A stretch of DNA of 11,763 nucleotides from Methylovirgula sp. (GCA_030040215.1 JASHUD010000194.1:1-11763); one strand, 5' to 3'. Positions 1-7,570 are shown, numbered from the stretch's first letter. Notes: generated by a model from the sequence alone, not told the origin. Made by a program: numbers and translations.

Positions 1-321
1 TGGCGGCAGTCGCCGGCCGATCGCGCCAAGCTCGACGGGCTTTACGAGTGCATCCTTTGCGCCTGCTGTTCGACCTCATGTCCGAGCTATTGGTGGAACG
101 CCGACCGCTATCTCGGTCCCGCCGTGCTGCTGCAGGCCTACCGCTGGATGCGCGATTCACGCGACGAGGCGACGAGCGAGCGGCTCGACAACGTCGAAGA
201 TCCGTTCAAGCTCTATCGCTGCCACACGATCATGAATTGCGCAAAGGCCTGCCCGAAAGGGCTCAACCCGGCCAAAGCGATCGCCGAGATCAAAGAAATG
301 CTCATCGAGCGGCAGGTGTGA
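1..321 (+). CDS. sdhB: Succinate dehydrogenase iron-sulfur subunit, C-terminal part (5' truncated by window edge)
   Basis: Complex II iron-sulfur protein, which carries electrons from the flavoprotein SdhA to quinone at the inner membrane. The 106 residues present are the C-terminal ferredoxin-like domain. The cluster ligands are all visible: CILCACCSTSC (fragment residues 17-27) supplies the three [4Fe-4S] cysteines C17, C20 and C23 and the first [3Fe-4S] cysteine C27. The later cysteines C74, C80 and C84 (RCH, NC, ACPKG) complete both clusters with the same spacing as E. coli SdhB C206/C212/C216. The SYWWN stretch after the first motif is the usual quinone-site region, and the end (ERQV) is at the expected place. 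The start, and presumably sdhCDA, lie to the left of the window. Reading is open from base 1 in frame 1 to the TGA at 319-321. The stop overlaps the GTG of the next gene (GTGA). Identification is very secure. Confidence 0.97.
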   Translation, partial: WRQSPADRAKLDGLYECILCACCSTSCPSYWWNADRYLGPAVLLQAYRWMRDSRDEATSERLDNVEDPFKLYRCHTIMNCAKACPKGLNPAKAIAEIKEMLIERQV

Positions 322-830
322 TCGCCCATTTATGGCTCGGACTCGTTCATAGCTTCAGGCGCACCGTGTATTTTGCGAGCGTACTTCTACTGATGTTCGT
401 GTTGCCGGTCGGATCGATCTGCGCGGAGCATGCCTATCTGCATCTCGCGGCTCCGCTGATCCCACTGGTTGGGAAGTGGTTCGTGTTCTGGAGCGCCGGC
501 GTCAGGCTGTTCCTCGCGGGGGCGCGGCAGTTCTTGCAGCCGCGATTCACATCCGAACATATCTTGGGGATCAAGAGCGACGAATCGTTGCCGATCGTAC
601 AGGAGTTGGGCATCGCGAATTTCGCAATGGGTGTTGTCGGAATTGCCTCGTTGGCAAAGCCAAGCTTTGTTCTTCCGGTGGCGATCGCCGCTGCCATATT
701 TTATGGAGCTGCGGGTATTCGGCACGCGGCGGCAAGAGCTAGAACCGTGAACGGGAATATCGCGATGGTCAGCGATCTTTTCGTATTTCTGATTTTTGCC
801 GGCTATGTCGCATCCGTGGAGATCGGCTGA
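318..830 (+). CDS. Small polytopic membrane protein, DUF6790-like, overlapping sdhB
   Basis: Predicted 170-residue inner-membrane protein of unknown function. The chosen start is GTG at 318, which overlaps the sdhB stop (GTGA) and suggests translational coupling. The same frame is open further upstream, so it gives no stop to fix the start; GTG 366 and ATG 393 are alternatives. About five hydrophobic segments are visible: roughly residues 17-38 (VYFASVLLLMFVLPVG), 43-66, 93-110 (ELGIANFAMGVVGIASL), 114-135 (FVLPVAIAAAIFYGAAG) and 150-168. The pattern of a charged/polar stretch (SDESLPIVQELG) before a Gly/Ala-rich helix, followed by a GIRHA turn and a final helix with an Asp (VSDLFVF), resembles DUF6790 membrane proteins as I remember that family; I could not search it. 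It is not an SdhC or SdhD: it lacks the heme-ligand histidine context. A role linked to complex II is only suggested by the overlap. Confidence 0.72.
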   Translation: MIAHLWLGLVHSFRRTVYFASVLLLMFVLPVGSICAEHAYLHLAAPLIPLVGKWFVFWSAGVRLFLAGARQFLQPRFTSEHILGIKSDESLPIVQELGIANFAMGVVGIASLAKPSFVLPVAIAAAIFYGAAGIRHAAARARTVNGNIAMVSDLFVFLIFAGYVASVEIG

Positions 831-855
831 TCCCCGGGCGCGGCCTGGCCAAGCT

Positions 856-897
856 TGACGGCGGCCGCATAGCAGCCGTCATTTCGTCATTGACGAA
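856..897 (+). terminator. Two adjacent hairpins after the sdhB operon, weak terminator candidate
   Basis: TGACGGC at 856-862 pairs with GCCGTCA at 875-881 (7 bp, 12-base loop). It is followed at once by a near-palindrome, TTCGTCA (883-889) and TGACGAA (891-897). Short T runs (882-884) follow the first stem, but there is no long U tract. The position, 25 bases after the upstream gene and 59 before the slipin ATG, fits the end of the sdh transcript. A weak or factor-dependent terminator, or an operator, is equally possible. Confidence 0.35.
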
Positions 898-955
898 GCG
901 CGGCCGAGGACGGCTTGATGTCTGCTCGGTTTCGCGGTCGTGAAAGGGCATCGGG

Positions 956-1891
956 ATGCGCAGACCTAGCGCGCTGCCGGGATTGATCTTCGTCATCATC
1001 TTTGGGATCGGCTTGGCGCTTGCCTATTCGAGCTACGCGCTGGGCGCCGACGAGGACGCCGTGTGGATTGCCGTCCTTGCCGCGGTCCTTGCTTATATCG
1101 TTTCTTACTCCGTCAAAGTCGCCAATCAGTGGGAGCGGGTCGTCGTTCTGCGGCTCGGCCGATTCCGCGCCGTCGAGGGTCCGGGCCTGTTTTTCATCAT
1201 CCCGATCGTCGAGATGATCGCCTACTGGATCGACATGCGGGTGATCACCAGCACGTTCCGGGCCGAGAAAACCCTCACCAAGGATACGGTGCCGGTGGAC
1301 GTCGATGCGGTGCTGTTCTGGAAAGTCGTCGATCCGCAGAAGGCGGCGCTCGACGTCGCCGATTATGTCAGCGCGATCAACTGGGCGGCGCAAACCGCGC
1401 TGCGCGACATCATCGGCAAGACCATCCTTTCGGACATGCTCGAAGGCCGCGAGAAGATCAGCGGCGATCTGCAGAGGATCATCGACGAGCGGACCGAACC
1501 TTGGGGCGTCAACGTCATTTCGGTGGAAGTCAAGGACGTGCTGATTCCGCCGGCCTTGGAGGACGCGATGTCGATGCAGGCGCAAGCCGAACGCGAACGC
1601 CAGGCGCGCGTCATCCTCGGCGATTCGGAACGCCAGGTCGCCGAGAAGTTTGCCGAGGCGGCGCGGACTTATGCCAGCGATCCCGTGGCCTTTCATTTGC
1701 GCGCGATGAACATGCTCTACGAGGGATTGAAGAGCGATAAGGCGACGATCGTCATCGTGCCGAGCACGGCCGTCGAATCGATGCAGCTCGGCGGCTTGGC
1801 GGGGCTGACGGCGTTGACGACGACATTGGGCCAAGAACGCCCGCCCGGCGCGCCGCCGGGGCCGTGGGGCTCCGCTCCGGCGAAGCCGTAA
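956..1891 (+). CDS. Slipin-family SPFH/band-7 membrane protein
   Basis: A stomatin-like (slipin) protein of 311 residues that would oligomerise at the inner membrane and organise or regulate neighbouring membrane proteins. Two N-terminal hydrophobic segments are visible (about residues 8-28 and 36-53), then the SPFH domain from about residue 57 to 215. Family hallmarks are NQWERVVVLRLGRF (57-70), GPGLFFIIP (76-84), the DMR strand, TKDTVPVDVDAVLFWKV (108-124) and a basic/acidic helix rich in Gln, Ala, Glu and Arg (about 205-245). The C-terminus has a slipin-type hydrophobic strand (ATIVIVPS) and ends in a Pro/Gly-rich tail. The start at ATG 956 is supported by a GAAAGGG ribosome binding site at 942-948. 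Many bacterial slipins sit beside an NfeD-type protease/partner gene; none is present on either side here. The next gene is a lytic transglycosylase 102 bases downstream. The family call is firm; the biological role is unknown. Confidence 0.93.
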   Translation: MRRPSALPGLIFVIIFGIGLALAYSSYALGADEDAVWIAVLAAVLAYIVSYSVKVANQWERVVVLRLGRFRAVEGPGLFFIIPIVEMIAYWIDMRVITSTFRAEKTLTKDTVPVDVDAVLFWKVVDPQKAALDVADYVSAINWAAQTALRDIIGKTILSDMLEGREKISGDLQRIIDERTEPWGVNVISVEVKDVLIPPALEDAMSMQAQAERERQARVILGDSERQVAEKFAEAARTYASDPVAFHLRAMNMLYEGLKSDKATIVIVPSTAVESMQLGGLAGLTALTTTLGQERPPGAPPGPWGSAPAKP

Positions 1892-1993
1892 AGCCGCATG
1901 GGCGTCCAGGCCGAGATTGTCCGCGGAGCTTGAGCCGCCGCGTTGTAGCCGCATTTGCCGGCCACGCAGCCTACGTTCCGCTGGGCGCCCGCA

Positions 1994-2494
1994 ATGCGTC
2001 GAAGCTTCCTTTTCATCTTGGCACTGGCGTCGTCCTGTTGCGCGGCGCATGCCGCTGCGCCCCCGCACGCGCGGGCGCTCGACGCCTTGATCGCGCATTA
2101 TGCGCGCATTCACGGCATTCCCGAGTCGCTGGTGCGCCGCGTCGCGGCGAAAGAAAGCGGCTATCGGTCGACTGCTTTCCATCATCGCTTCTACGGGCTG
2201 ATGCAGATCACCTATCAGACCGCGCGCAGCATGGGCTATCGGGGCGAACCGAAGGGGCTTCTCGATCCCGAGGTCAATTTAACTTACGCGGTTCCGTATC
2301 TCGCAAATGCCTATCGGCTCGCCCGAGGCAACCAGGCGCGGGCCATCCGGCTCTACACTACCGGCTATTTTGCCGTGGCCAAGCGCGAGAAGCTGCTTTC
2401 TGCGTTGCGCACCGCGAAGTCTCCGTCTTTGGAGCGCGGGATCTTGGAGCGCAAGATTTTGGAGCGCAAGACGGCAGCCGATCCGAACCGATGA
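1994..2494 (+). CDS. Periplasmic lytic transglycosylase, single SLT domain
   Basis: A small (166-residue) exported murein lyase that would cleave the MurNAc-GlcNAc bond to give anhydro-muropeptides. The N-terminus is a signal peptide (MRR, then a hydrophobic core about 4-15) with a likely signal peptidase I site after AHA (residue 20); the two cysteines at 15-16 do not form a good lipobox. The SLT fold covers about residues 28-135: catalytic Glu54 in AAKESGYRS, the GLMQIT motif (68-73), LDPEVNL with YAVPYLAN (90-105), and AIRLYTTGYF (117-126), where a YNAG-type motif is usual. ATG 1994 was preferred to an in-frame TTG at 1955 because it places the signal peptide at the very start, although no strong ribosome binding site precedes it. 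There is no peptidoglycan-binding or other extra domain. The C-terminal tail carries a short tandem repeat, described separately. It lies downstream of the slipin gene and could be co-transcribed with it. Confidence 0.88.
   Translation: MRRSFLFILALASSCCAAHAAAPPHARALDALIAHYARIHGIPESLVRRVAAKESGYRSTAFHHRFYGLMQITYQTARSMGYRGEPKGLLDPEVNLTYAVPYLANAYRLARGNQARAIRLYTTGYFAVAKREKLLSALRTAKSPSLERGILERKILERKTAADPNR
2429..2473 (+). repeat. Three 15-bp in-frame tandem repeats in the transglycosylase gene
   Basis: Three consecutive copies of TTGGAGCGCNNGATN-like units at 2429-2443, 2444-2458 and 2459-2473 share the core TTGGAGCGC. They encode LERGI-LERKI-LERKT in the charged tail after the SLT fold. The number of units could vary between strains without shifting the frame. 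Confidence 0.9.
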
Positions 2495-2515
2495 TGGGGG
2501 ATGGCCAGGTGATCC

Positions 2516-4393
2516 TCATATCCCGATCTGCCGGCCGATTTCGACCACCCGATCCGGCGGCAGCTGGAAGAAATCGGTCACATGCGCGGCGTTGCGCTCC
2601 AAGGCAGCGAATAGAGCCTCCTGCCAGCGCGGCAGGCCCTTGCCGCCGCCGCGCCGCACGACCGTTTCGGTCCCTACGTAATAGACGAGATCGCCGAGAT
2701 CGATGCGCGGGTCCTTCGCCTGGATGGCAAGCGCCAGCCGCGGAATATTGGGTCGCTGCATGAACCCGTAATGGGCGGTCGCACGCCAAAACTTCGGGCC
2801 GATCTCTTCCACGCTCACTCGCTCCGCCACGCTGACATAGGGTACCGATTCCGTCACCACGCTCAAGGCGATGACCTGCTCGTGCAAGCTGTGCGCGGCT
2901 CTAACGTACCAGACAACGATCGGCGGCGCATTTTGCCGCGCGCGGGTGAGGAAGATCGCGGTCCCCGGCACGCGCACCACCTTTCTTTGCTCCAGTTCCG
3001 CCAGGAAATCGGCCATCGGAATACTAACCGCCGCGACGCACGCGGCAATCGCGGTGCTGCCCTGGTGCCAGATGTACATGACGAAATAGACGGCTGCGGC
3101 AAGCAATAGCGGCACGTAGCCGCCGTCGAGAATCTTCACGCTGTTGGCCGCGACGAAACTGCCGTCGACGATAAGAAAGACGGTCGAGACCGCGCCGCTC
3201 GCGACGAGGCTCCATTGCCAGATTTCGCGCATCGCGATGAACAGCAAGAATGTCGTCATCAGCATCGTGGCGGAGACCGCGATGCCGTAGGCGGAGGCGA
3301 GATTGTCGGATTTCCTAAAGCCTAGAACAAGACCGATGGTCGCCAGCATCAAAATCCAATTCACGGCGCCGACGTAGATCTGCCCGTAGCCTTCCTTCGA
3401 GGTCTGGGTGATCCGCATGCGCGGCATCCAGCCGAGTTGAATCGCCTGTCGCGTCATCGAGAAGGCGCCGGTGATGATCGATTGGCTGGCGATGATTGTC
3501 GCCACGGTGGCGAGAACGATGAACGGCAACAGCATGGGTTGCGGGCAGAGCAGGTAGAATATGTTTTGCCCGAACGGCGCGCCGCTCGCGACAAGCGCCG
3601 CTTGCCCCGCGTAATTCAGGATGAGGCTCGGAAACACCACCGCATACCAGGCGAGCCGGATCGGTCCGGCGCCGAAATGGCCCATGTCGGCATAGAGCGC
3701 CTCGGCGCCGGTCACGCAGAGAAAGACTGCGCCGAGCACGAAGAAGGATGCCCATCCGCCGTGCAGGAGGAAGTTGAGAGCATAGGTGGGGCTCAGCGCG
3801 ATCAGCACGGAAGGATGCCGGAGGATGCCGCCGAGGCCGAGCAAACCCATGCCGATGAACCAAATAAGCATGATCGGCCCGAAGGCGCGCCCGATCCGCG
3901 CGGTGCCTTGCGGTTGAATGAAAAACAGCCCCAGCAGAATCACGATCGTGGCGATCAAGACATAGGGGCCGAGCACCGGTGTTGCGATGTTCAATCCTTC
4001 GAGCGCCGAGAGCACGGAGATCGCCGGCGTGATTGCGCCGTCGCCGTAGATCAGGGCCGCGCCGATGAGGCCGACGGCGATGATCGCCGGCCTGTGCTGG
4101 CGCTTCACCCCAAGCAGCGACATCAAGGCGAGGATGCCGCCTTCGCCGTCGTTGCTGATACGCATCGCAAACGACACGTACTTGACCGAAGTGACGATGA
4201 TCAGCGTCCAGATGATCAGCGAAAGGACGCCGAGCACCGTGTGCACGCTCGCGTTTCCCGTCATGGCAAGGACGGTCTTCAACGTATAGAGCGGGCTCGT
4301 CCCGATATCGCCGAAGACGACGCCGAGCGCGGCAAGCCCGGCGCTCCCCAAGCTCTTCCCGTCTGCGGGGTTTAGGCGGTGGTCCAGGGACAT
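2516..4393 (-). CDS. kup: KUP-type potassium uptake permease
   Basis: A proton-coupled low-affinity potassium transporter in the inner membrane, 625 residues, the usual KUP length. The signature GVVFGDIGTSPLYT is at residues 24-37 and NDGEGGILAL at about 81-90. About twelve hydrophobic segments follow up to about residue 455. Recognisable KUP stretches include GDGAITPAISVLSALEG in the third helix region, GAVFLCVTGAEALYADMGHFG, and QPQGTARIGRAFGP in the loop. After that comes the soluble C-terminal domain with the family's HSLHEQVIAL-like and RVSVEEIG-like strands. The end YYVGTETV...FQLPPDRVVEIG matches KUP C-termini. The start at ATG 4393 (minus strand) is the only reasonable one, but no clear Shine-Dalgarno precedes it. 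The gene is convergent with the transglycosylase gene (21 bases between stop codons) and divergent from purA, so it is probably monocistronic. No truncation is seen. Confidence 0.97.
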   Translation of the reverse strand: MSLDHRLNPADGKSLGSAGLAALGVVFGDIGTSPLYTLKTVLAMTGNASVHTVLGVLSLIIWTLIIVTSVKYVSFAMRISNDGEGGILALMSLLGVKRQHRPAIIAVGLIGAALIYGDGAITPAISVLSALEGLNIATPVLGPYVLIATIVILLGLFFIQPQGTARIGRAFGPIMLIWFIGMGLLGLGGILRHPSVLIALSPTYALNFLLHGGWASFFVLGAVFLCVTGAEALYADMGHFGAGPIRLAWYAVVFPSLILNYAGQAALVASGAPFGQNIFYLLCPQPMLLPFIVLATVATIIASQSIITGAFSMTRQAIQLGWMPRMRITQTSKEGYGQIYVGAVNWILMLATIGLVLGFRKSDNLASAYGIAVSATMLMTTFLLFIAMREIWQWSLVASGAVSTVFLIVDGSFVAANSVKILDGGYVPLLLAAAVYFVMYIWHQGSTAIAACVAAVSIPMADFLAELEQRKVVRVPGTAIFLTRARQNAPPIVVWYVRAAHSLHEQVIALSVVTESVPYVSVAERVSVEEIGPKFWRATAHYGFMQRPNIPRLALAIQAKDPRIDLGDLVYYVGTETVVRRGGGKGLPRWQEALFAALERNAAHVTDFFQLPPDRVVEIGRQIGI

Positions 4394-4533
4394 AGGGTGA
4401 TTTTGCGGGTAGATCGGCTGCTGGGACGGCGGCGCGGGCTGAGGGATCGACTACTAAAATAGTGGGGCGCCGTAAATTTACCCTAGCGTCGCGGCCGATC
4501 CGGCTCCTTTACGCCGACGCCGCGCTCATGTAT
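4394..4533. promoter_or_regulatory. Divergent kup/purA intergenic region, likely promoter area
   Basis: This non-coding stretch separates two divergent genes, so both promoters should lie here. It holds the only AT-rich patches in the region: the dyad ACTA-AAA-TAGT at 4453-4463 and the palindrome TAAATTTA at 4473-4480. Either could be part of a -10 element or an operator. I could not assign a convincing -35/-10 pair on either strand. Confidence 0.4.
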
Positions 4534-4590
4534 CTCATTGCGGCAATGAGCCCCGGTGCGGCCGTTGCAGGCTGCGCCGGGGTTTTGTTG
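4534..4590 (+). terminator. Hairpin followed by an intrinsic-terminator-like hairpin in the purA leader
   Basis: Two adjacent stems are visible. The first is CTCATTG (4534-4540), loop CGG, CAATGAG (4544-4550), a perfect 7-bp stem. The second is CCCCGGTGCGGCC (4551-4563), loop GTTGCA, GGCTGCGCCGGGG (4570-4582): 13 pairs including two G-U wobbles, followed by TTTTGTT (4583-4589). The T tract is on the plus side only, so the terminator points toward purA, whose ATG is at 4628. No plus-strand gene precedes it. It therefore ends either a short RNA starting in the kup/purA gap or acts as an attenuator for purA. The structure itself is clear; its role is inference. Confidence 0.7.
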
Positions 4591-4627
4591 CGCGGATAGG
4601 GACGCCTGGCGGACAGATCGGCGGCTT

Positions 4628-5926
4628 ATGGCGAACGTCGTGGTGATCGGCGCCCAATGGGGCGACGAAGGAAAAGGCAAGATCGTCGATTGGCTGTCGC
4701 TGGAAGCGGACGTCGTGGTGCGCTTCCAGGGCGGCCACAACGCCGGCCACACGCTGGTCATCGGCGACAACGTTTTCAAACTCGCGCTGCTGCCGTCGGG
4801 CATCGTGCGCCCGGGCAAGCTCTCGGTGATCGGCAATGGCGTCGTGCTCGACCCGTATCATCTTATCGACGAAATCGGCAGGCTCGAAGCGCAAGGCGTG
4901 GCGATCTCACCCGCCAATCTGAAGATCGCCGAGAACGTCGTCCTGATCCTCTCGCTGCATCGCGAACTCGATGCCTACCGCGAAGAAGCGATCGCCGCCG
5001 GACTCAAGATCGGCACGACGAAGCGCGGCATAGGGCCGGCCTATGAGGACAAAGTCGGGCGCCGCGCCATCCGCCTCATGGACCTCGCCGATCCCGGCGC
5101 GCTCGACGACAAGATCGCCCGGCTGCTCGCCCACCACGAGCCCTTGCGGCGTGGACTGGGGCTCGAACCCGTATCCGCCGCGGCGCTGCGCGACGAACTG
5201 CTGACGGTCGCCCCAAAAATCCTGCCGTTCATGGATGCGACCTGGGATCTCCTCGAGACCTATCGCCGCGAAGGCAAACGCATCCTCTTCGAAGGCGCGC
5301 AAGGCGCGCTTCTCGACATCGATCACGGCACCTATCCTTTCGTCACTTCATCGAACACGGTTGCGGCCGCGGCTGCGACGGGCGCCGGGATCGGCGCCAA
5401 GGCGATCGGCTACGTGCTGGGGATCGCCAAGGCCTATACGACGCGGGTCGGCGGCGGACCGTTTCCCACCGAACTCCACGACGGCGTCGGCCAATTGCTG
5501 GGCGATCGGGGCCAAGAATATGGCGTGAATACCGGCCGTCGCCGGCGTTGCGGCTGGTTCGATGCGGTTCTCGTGCGCCAGGCGGTGAAGACCTCGGGCA
5601 TCGATGGAATTGCCCTGACCAAGCTCGACATCCTCGATGGATTCGAAGAGATCAAGGTCTGCGTCGGCTACCGGCTGGATGGAACGCGTATCGACCGGAT
5701 GCCGGGGGGTCAAACGGCGCAGGCGCGCCTCGAGCCGATTTACGAATCGATCGAAGGCTGGAAAGCGACGACCGCCGGAGCGCGTTCCTGGGCCGATCTT
5801 CCGGCGCAAGCCATCAAATACGTGCGGCGCATCGAAGAGTTGATTGAAGCGCCGGTGGCACTCCTCTCGACGAGCCCCGAGCGAGAAGACACAATTCTGG
5901 TTCATAATCCCTTCCAAGATCGCTAG
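4628..5926 (+). CDS. purA: Adenylosuccinate synthetase
   Basis: A cytoplasmic enzyme that condenses IMP and aspartate using GTP to form adenylosuccinate, the first committed step from IMP to AMP. It has 432 residues, a typical length. Visible motifs: the N-terminal P-loop-like IGAQWGDEGKGK (residues 7-18) with the catalytic Asp; FQGGHNAGHT with the catalytic His; IGTTKRGIGPAYEDK, the IMP-binding segment; FEGAQGALLDIDHGTYPFVT; VGGGPFPTE; and TGRRRRCGWFDAV, the loop that binds the aspartate and IMP. GIALTKLDILDGF, near the C-terminal third, supplies the guanine-binding TKLD. The start at ATG 4628 gives the canonical MANVVVIGAQWG beginning; the frame is open upstream to 4556, but that part is unlike the family. 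It is preceded by the hairpin pair described separately. No terminator with a T tract follows, only an inverted repeat. All key residues appear intact. Confidence 0.98.
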   Translation: MANVVVIGAQWGDEGKGKIVDWLSLEADVVVRFQGGHNAGHTLVIGDNVFKLALLPSGIVRPGKLSVIGNGVVLDPYHLIDEIGRLEAQGVAISPANLKIAENVVLILSLHRELDAYREEAIAAGLKIGTTKRGIGPAYEDKVGRRAIRLMDLADPGALDDKIARLLAHHEPLRRGLGLEPVSAAALRDELLTVAPKILPFMDATWDLLETYRREGKRILFEGAQGALLDIDHGTYPFVTSSNTVAAAAATGAGIGAKAIGYVLGIAKAYTTRVGGGPFPTELHDGVGQLLGDRGQEYGVNTGRRRRCGWFDAVLVRQAVKTSGIDGIALTKLDILDGFEEIKVCVGYRLDGTRIDRMPGGQTAQARLEPIYESIEGWKATTAGARSWADLPAQAIKYVRRIEELIEAPVALLSTSPEREDTILVHNPFQDR

Positions 5927-5932
5927 GTTCGA

Positions 5933-5968
5933 AGCGCGCCCGAGCCTCGCCGATCCCCGCGGCGCGCT
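5933..5968 (+). other. Inverted repeat after purA
   Basis: AGCGCGCC (5933-5940) and GGCGCGCT (5961-5968) form a perfect 8-bp GC-rich stem with a 20-base loop, beginning seven bases after the purA stop. No T tract follows, so it is not a classical intrinsic terminator. It may stabilise the 3' end or be chance in GC-rich DNA. Confidence 0.35.
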
Positions 5969-6015
5969 GGCATGCCTCAGTTGACGTCCCAAACGAGGAA
6001 TGGTCTTAACGCCCA

Positions 6016-7389
6016 ATGGCTGAATATTATCCGTTGCTTGCCAAGGCGGTCGCCGGACTGCCGAATGCCACGCTGGAGACCCGCCGCGCAGTCTACGAGC
6101 GGGCCCGCAAGGCGCTCGTCGCGCAACTGCAGAATCTTCGGCCACCGATCGCGGAAGCTGATATCGCGCGGGAGACGCATGCGCTCGACATGGCGGTGGC
6201 GCGGCTCGAATCCGAATTGGCCGTAGCAAATGGTTCGGCCGCCGGCAGTTCGCGCCGCGAGCCGCAGCTGGCGCCATTTGCGCCGCCGCCCGACATTGAC
6301 GATTGGAAGGGGCCAATGTCACCGCGCGCTGCGTCGCGTCGCACCAACGCCGGCGCGGCCGTCGCCCCGCTGCGCGACGGCGCGCCGAAAGATCAGCCAG
6401 CCGAAATCGAACCCGCGCCGATCAGCGATCGCGCCGCCGAGCCTCACGAAGTGCCGTCGCCGCGCCCCGAATTCCTGCGGCCCGACGCCGTGCGTCCGCT
6501 GGCACCGCATCCGGAAAGCGATGAGACGCTGCAAACTCGGCGGCTATGGATCGTCGCCGCCGCCGTGGTCGCGGTCGCGGCGATGGTCGCCGTAGCGGCT
6601 TGGAAATTGCGCGATCGGCCGGAGGATTTTGGCGCATTCAAGTCCGCGATGCAGAGCCCGGCTGCGCCGAGCGGCGGCAAGCTCGTCCAACGCATCGGTG
6701 GGCCGGCCCCACAACAGCCGGCGCAGAAGGCCGTCGCATCGGCGCCGTCCGTCGCAGCCTCGACGCCGGCCGCGGCGCCGCCGCAAGCCGCGGCGAGCGC
6801 CGCGCAAACGACGGCCGAAAACGCCAACCTTCCCATCGCCTATCGCGCCGCGCTGCTCGTCCAAGCGCCGGAAGCGCAGAGCAAGGTGAAGACCTACGTC
6901 GGCACGGTGATCTGGCGGCTCGAAAACGTCAGCAACGATTCGGGTCAGCCCGGCACCGCCGTTCGCGCCGACATCGACGTTCCCGAGGATAAGTTGAAGG
7001 CGAGCATGGAGATCCAGAAAAACAGCGACCCGAGCCTGTCTGCTTCGCATACGATAACGATCGTGTTCACGATCGCAACCGACAGTCCGACCGGCGGCAT
7101 CAAGCAGATCAGCGTTCCGCAATTGCGCAACGAGGACAATCCCAACGGCCAACCGTTGCAGGGAAGCCTGGTACCGATCATGCAGAACTCGTTTTTGGTC
7201 GGCCTCAACCGGGGTAGTGCGGAACCTACCAATATTGGCTTGATCAAGGAGCGGGAATGGTTCGACATTCCGATTTTGCTGGCGAACGGGCGCGTCGCCA
7301 AGCTGACGTTCGAAAAAAACGCCTCAGGCGACCGCGCGATCAACGATGCGCTCGCTTCCTGGCAGGAACAACAGCAGGGACAACAGTAG
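6016..7389 (+). CDS. Single-TM envelope protein of unknown function with helical N-terminal and globular C-terminal regions
   Basis: A 457-residue protein that I recognise only as a type seen in Rhizobiales-like genomes; its function is unknown. Residues 1-70 form an Arg/Ala/Leu-rich helical region (MAEYYPLLAKAV, then ETRRAVYERARKAL), presumably cytoplasmic. Residues 71-175 are a Pro/Ala/Arg-rich low-complexity linker. One clear membrane segment follows at about 177-197 (LWIVAAAVVAVAAMVAVAAW). Residues 218-270 are a second Ala/Pro/Gln-rich linker. The rest (about 272-445) looks like a folded, beta-rich extracytoplasmic domain with conserved-looking stretches TYVGTVIWRLENVS, TIVFTIATD, VGLNRG and EREWFDIPILLANGRVAKLTFEK. 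The tail is Gln-rich. The ATG at 6016 is the natural start; a GAGGA at 5995-5999 is 16 bases away, unusually far. A weak TTGACG element at 5981-5986 could be a -35 box. It begins 89 bases after purA; the N-in/C-out topology is inferred. Confidence 0.85.
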   Translation: MAEYYPLLAKAVAGLPNATLETRRAVYERARKALVAQLQNLRPPIAEADIARETHALDMAVARLESELAVANGSAAGSSRREPQLAPFAPPPDIDDWKGPMSPRAASRRTNAGAAVAPLRDGAPKDQPAEIEPAPISDRAAEPHEVPSPRPEFLRPDAVRPLAPHPESDETLQTRRLWIVAAAVVAVAAMVAVAAWKLRDRPEDFGAFKSAMQSPAAPSGGKLVQRIGGPAPQQPAQKAVASAPSVAASTPAAAPPQAAASAAQTTAENANLPIAYRAALLVQAPEAQSKVKTYVGTVIWRLENVSNDSGQPGTAVRADIDVPEDKLKASMEIQKNSDPSLSASHTITIVFTIATDSPTGGIKQISVPQLRNEDNPNGQPLQGSLVPIMQNSFLVGLNRGSAEPTNIGLIKEREWFDIPILLANGRVAKLTFEKNASGDRAINDALASWQEQQQGQQ

Positions 7390-7570
7390 GATAGCCATAG
7401 CGGGTCAACGCGCCGCGTCGAATTTGCCGCAAATCCGCGCCCGATTGGGCCGAAAATCGGCAAGATTTCCGGGAATGTTCCGGCCGTCTTCGGTGACCCC
7501 GTAAGCCAGTGGGCCGATTGGAGCTTTCACGACGGGCCGGAGCGGCAAAAGCTGTTGCGAGAGAAAGATC

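Noticed and set aside
887..2185. 432-codon open frame on the minus strand opposite the slipin gene
   Set aside because: It is very rich in Arg, His and Asp with no recognisable domain, as expected of antisense frames in GC-rich DNA. The plus strand encodes clear slipin and SLT proteins.
3437..4375. 312-codon open frame on the plus strand opposite kup
   Set aside because: It is extremely Arg/Asp/Glu/His-rich, has no motif and lies wholly inside an intact kup gene.
4528..4599. Possible 23-codon leader peptide spanning the purA terminator
   Set aside because: It has no Shine-Dalgarno and no run of regulatory codons, and its reading frame across the hairpins looks accidental.
4556..4627. 24-residue N-terminal extension of PurA
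   Set aside because: The family begins at MANVVVIGAQWGDEGKGK, and the upstream codons translate the terminator hairpin.
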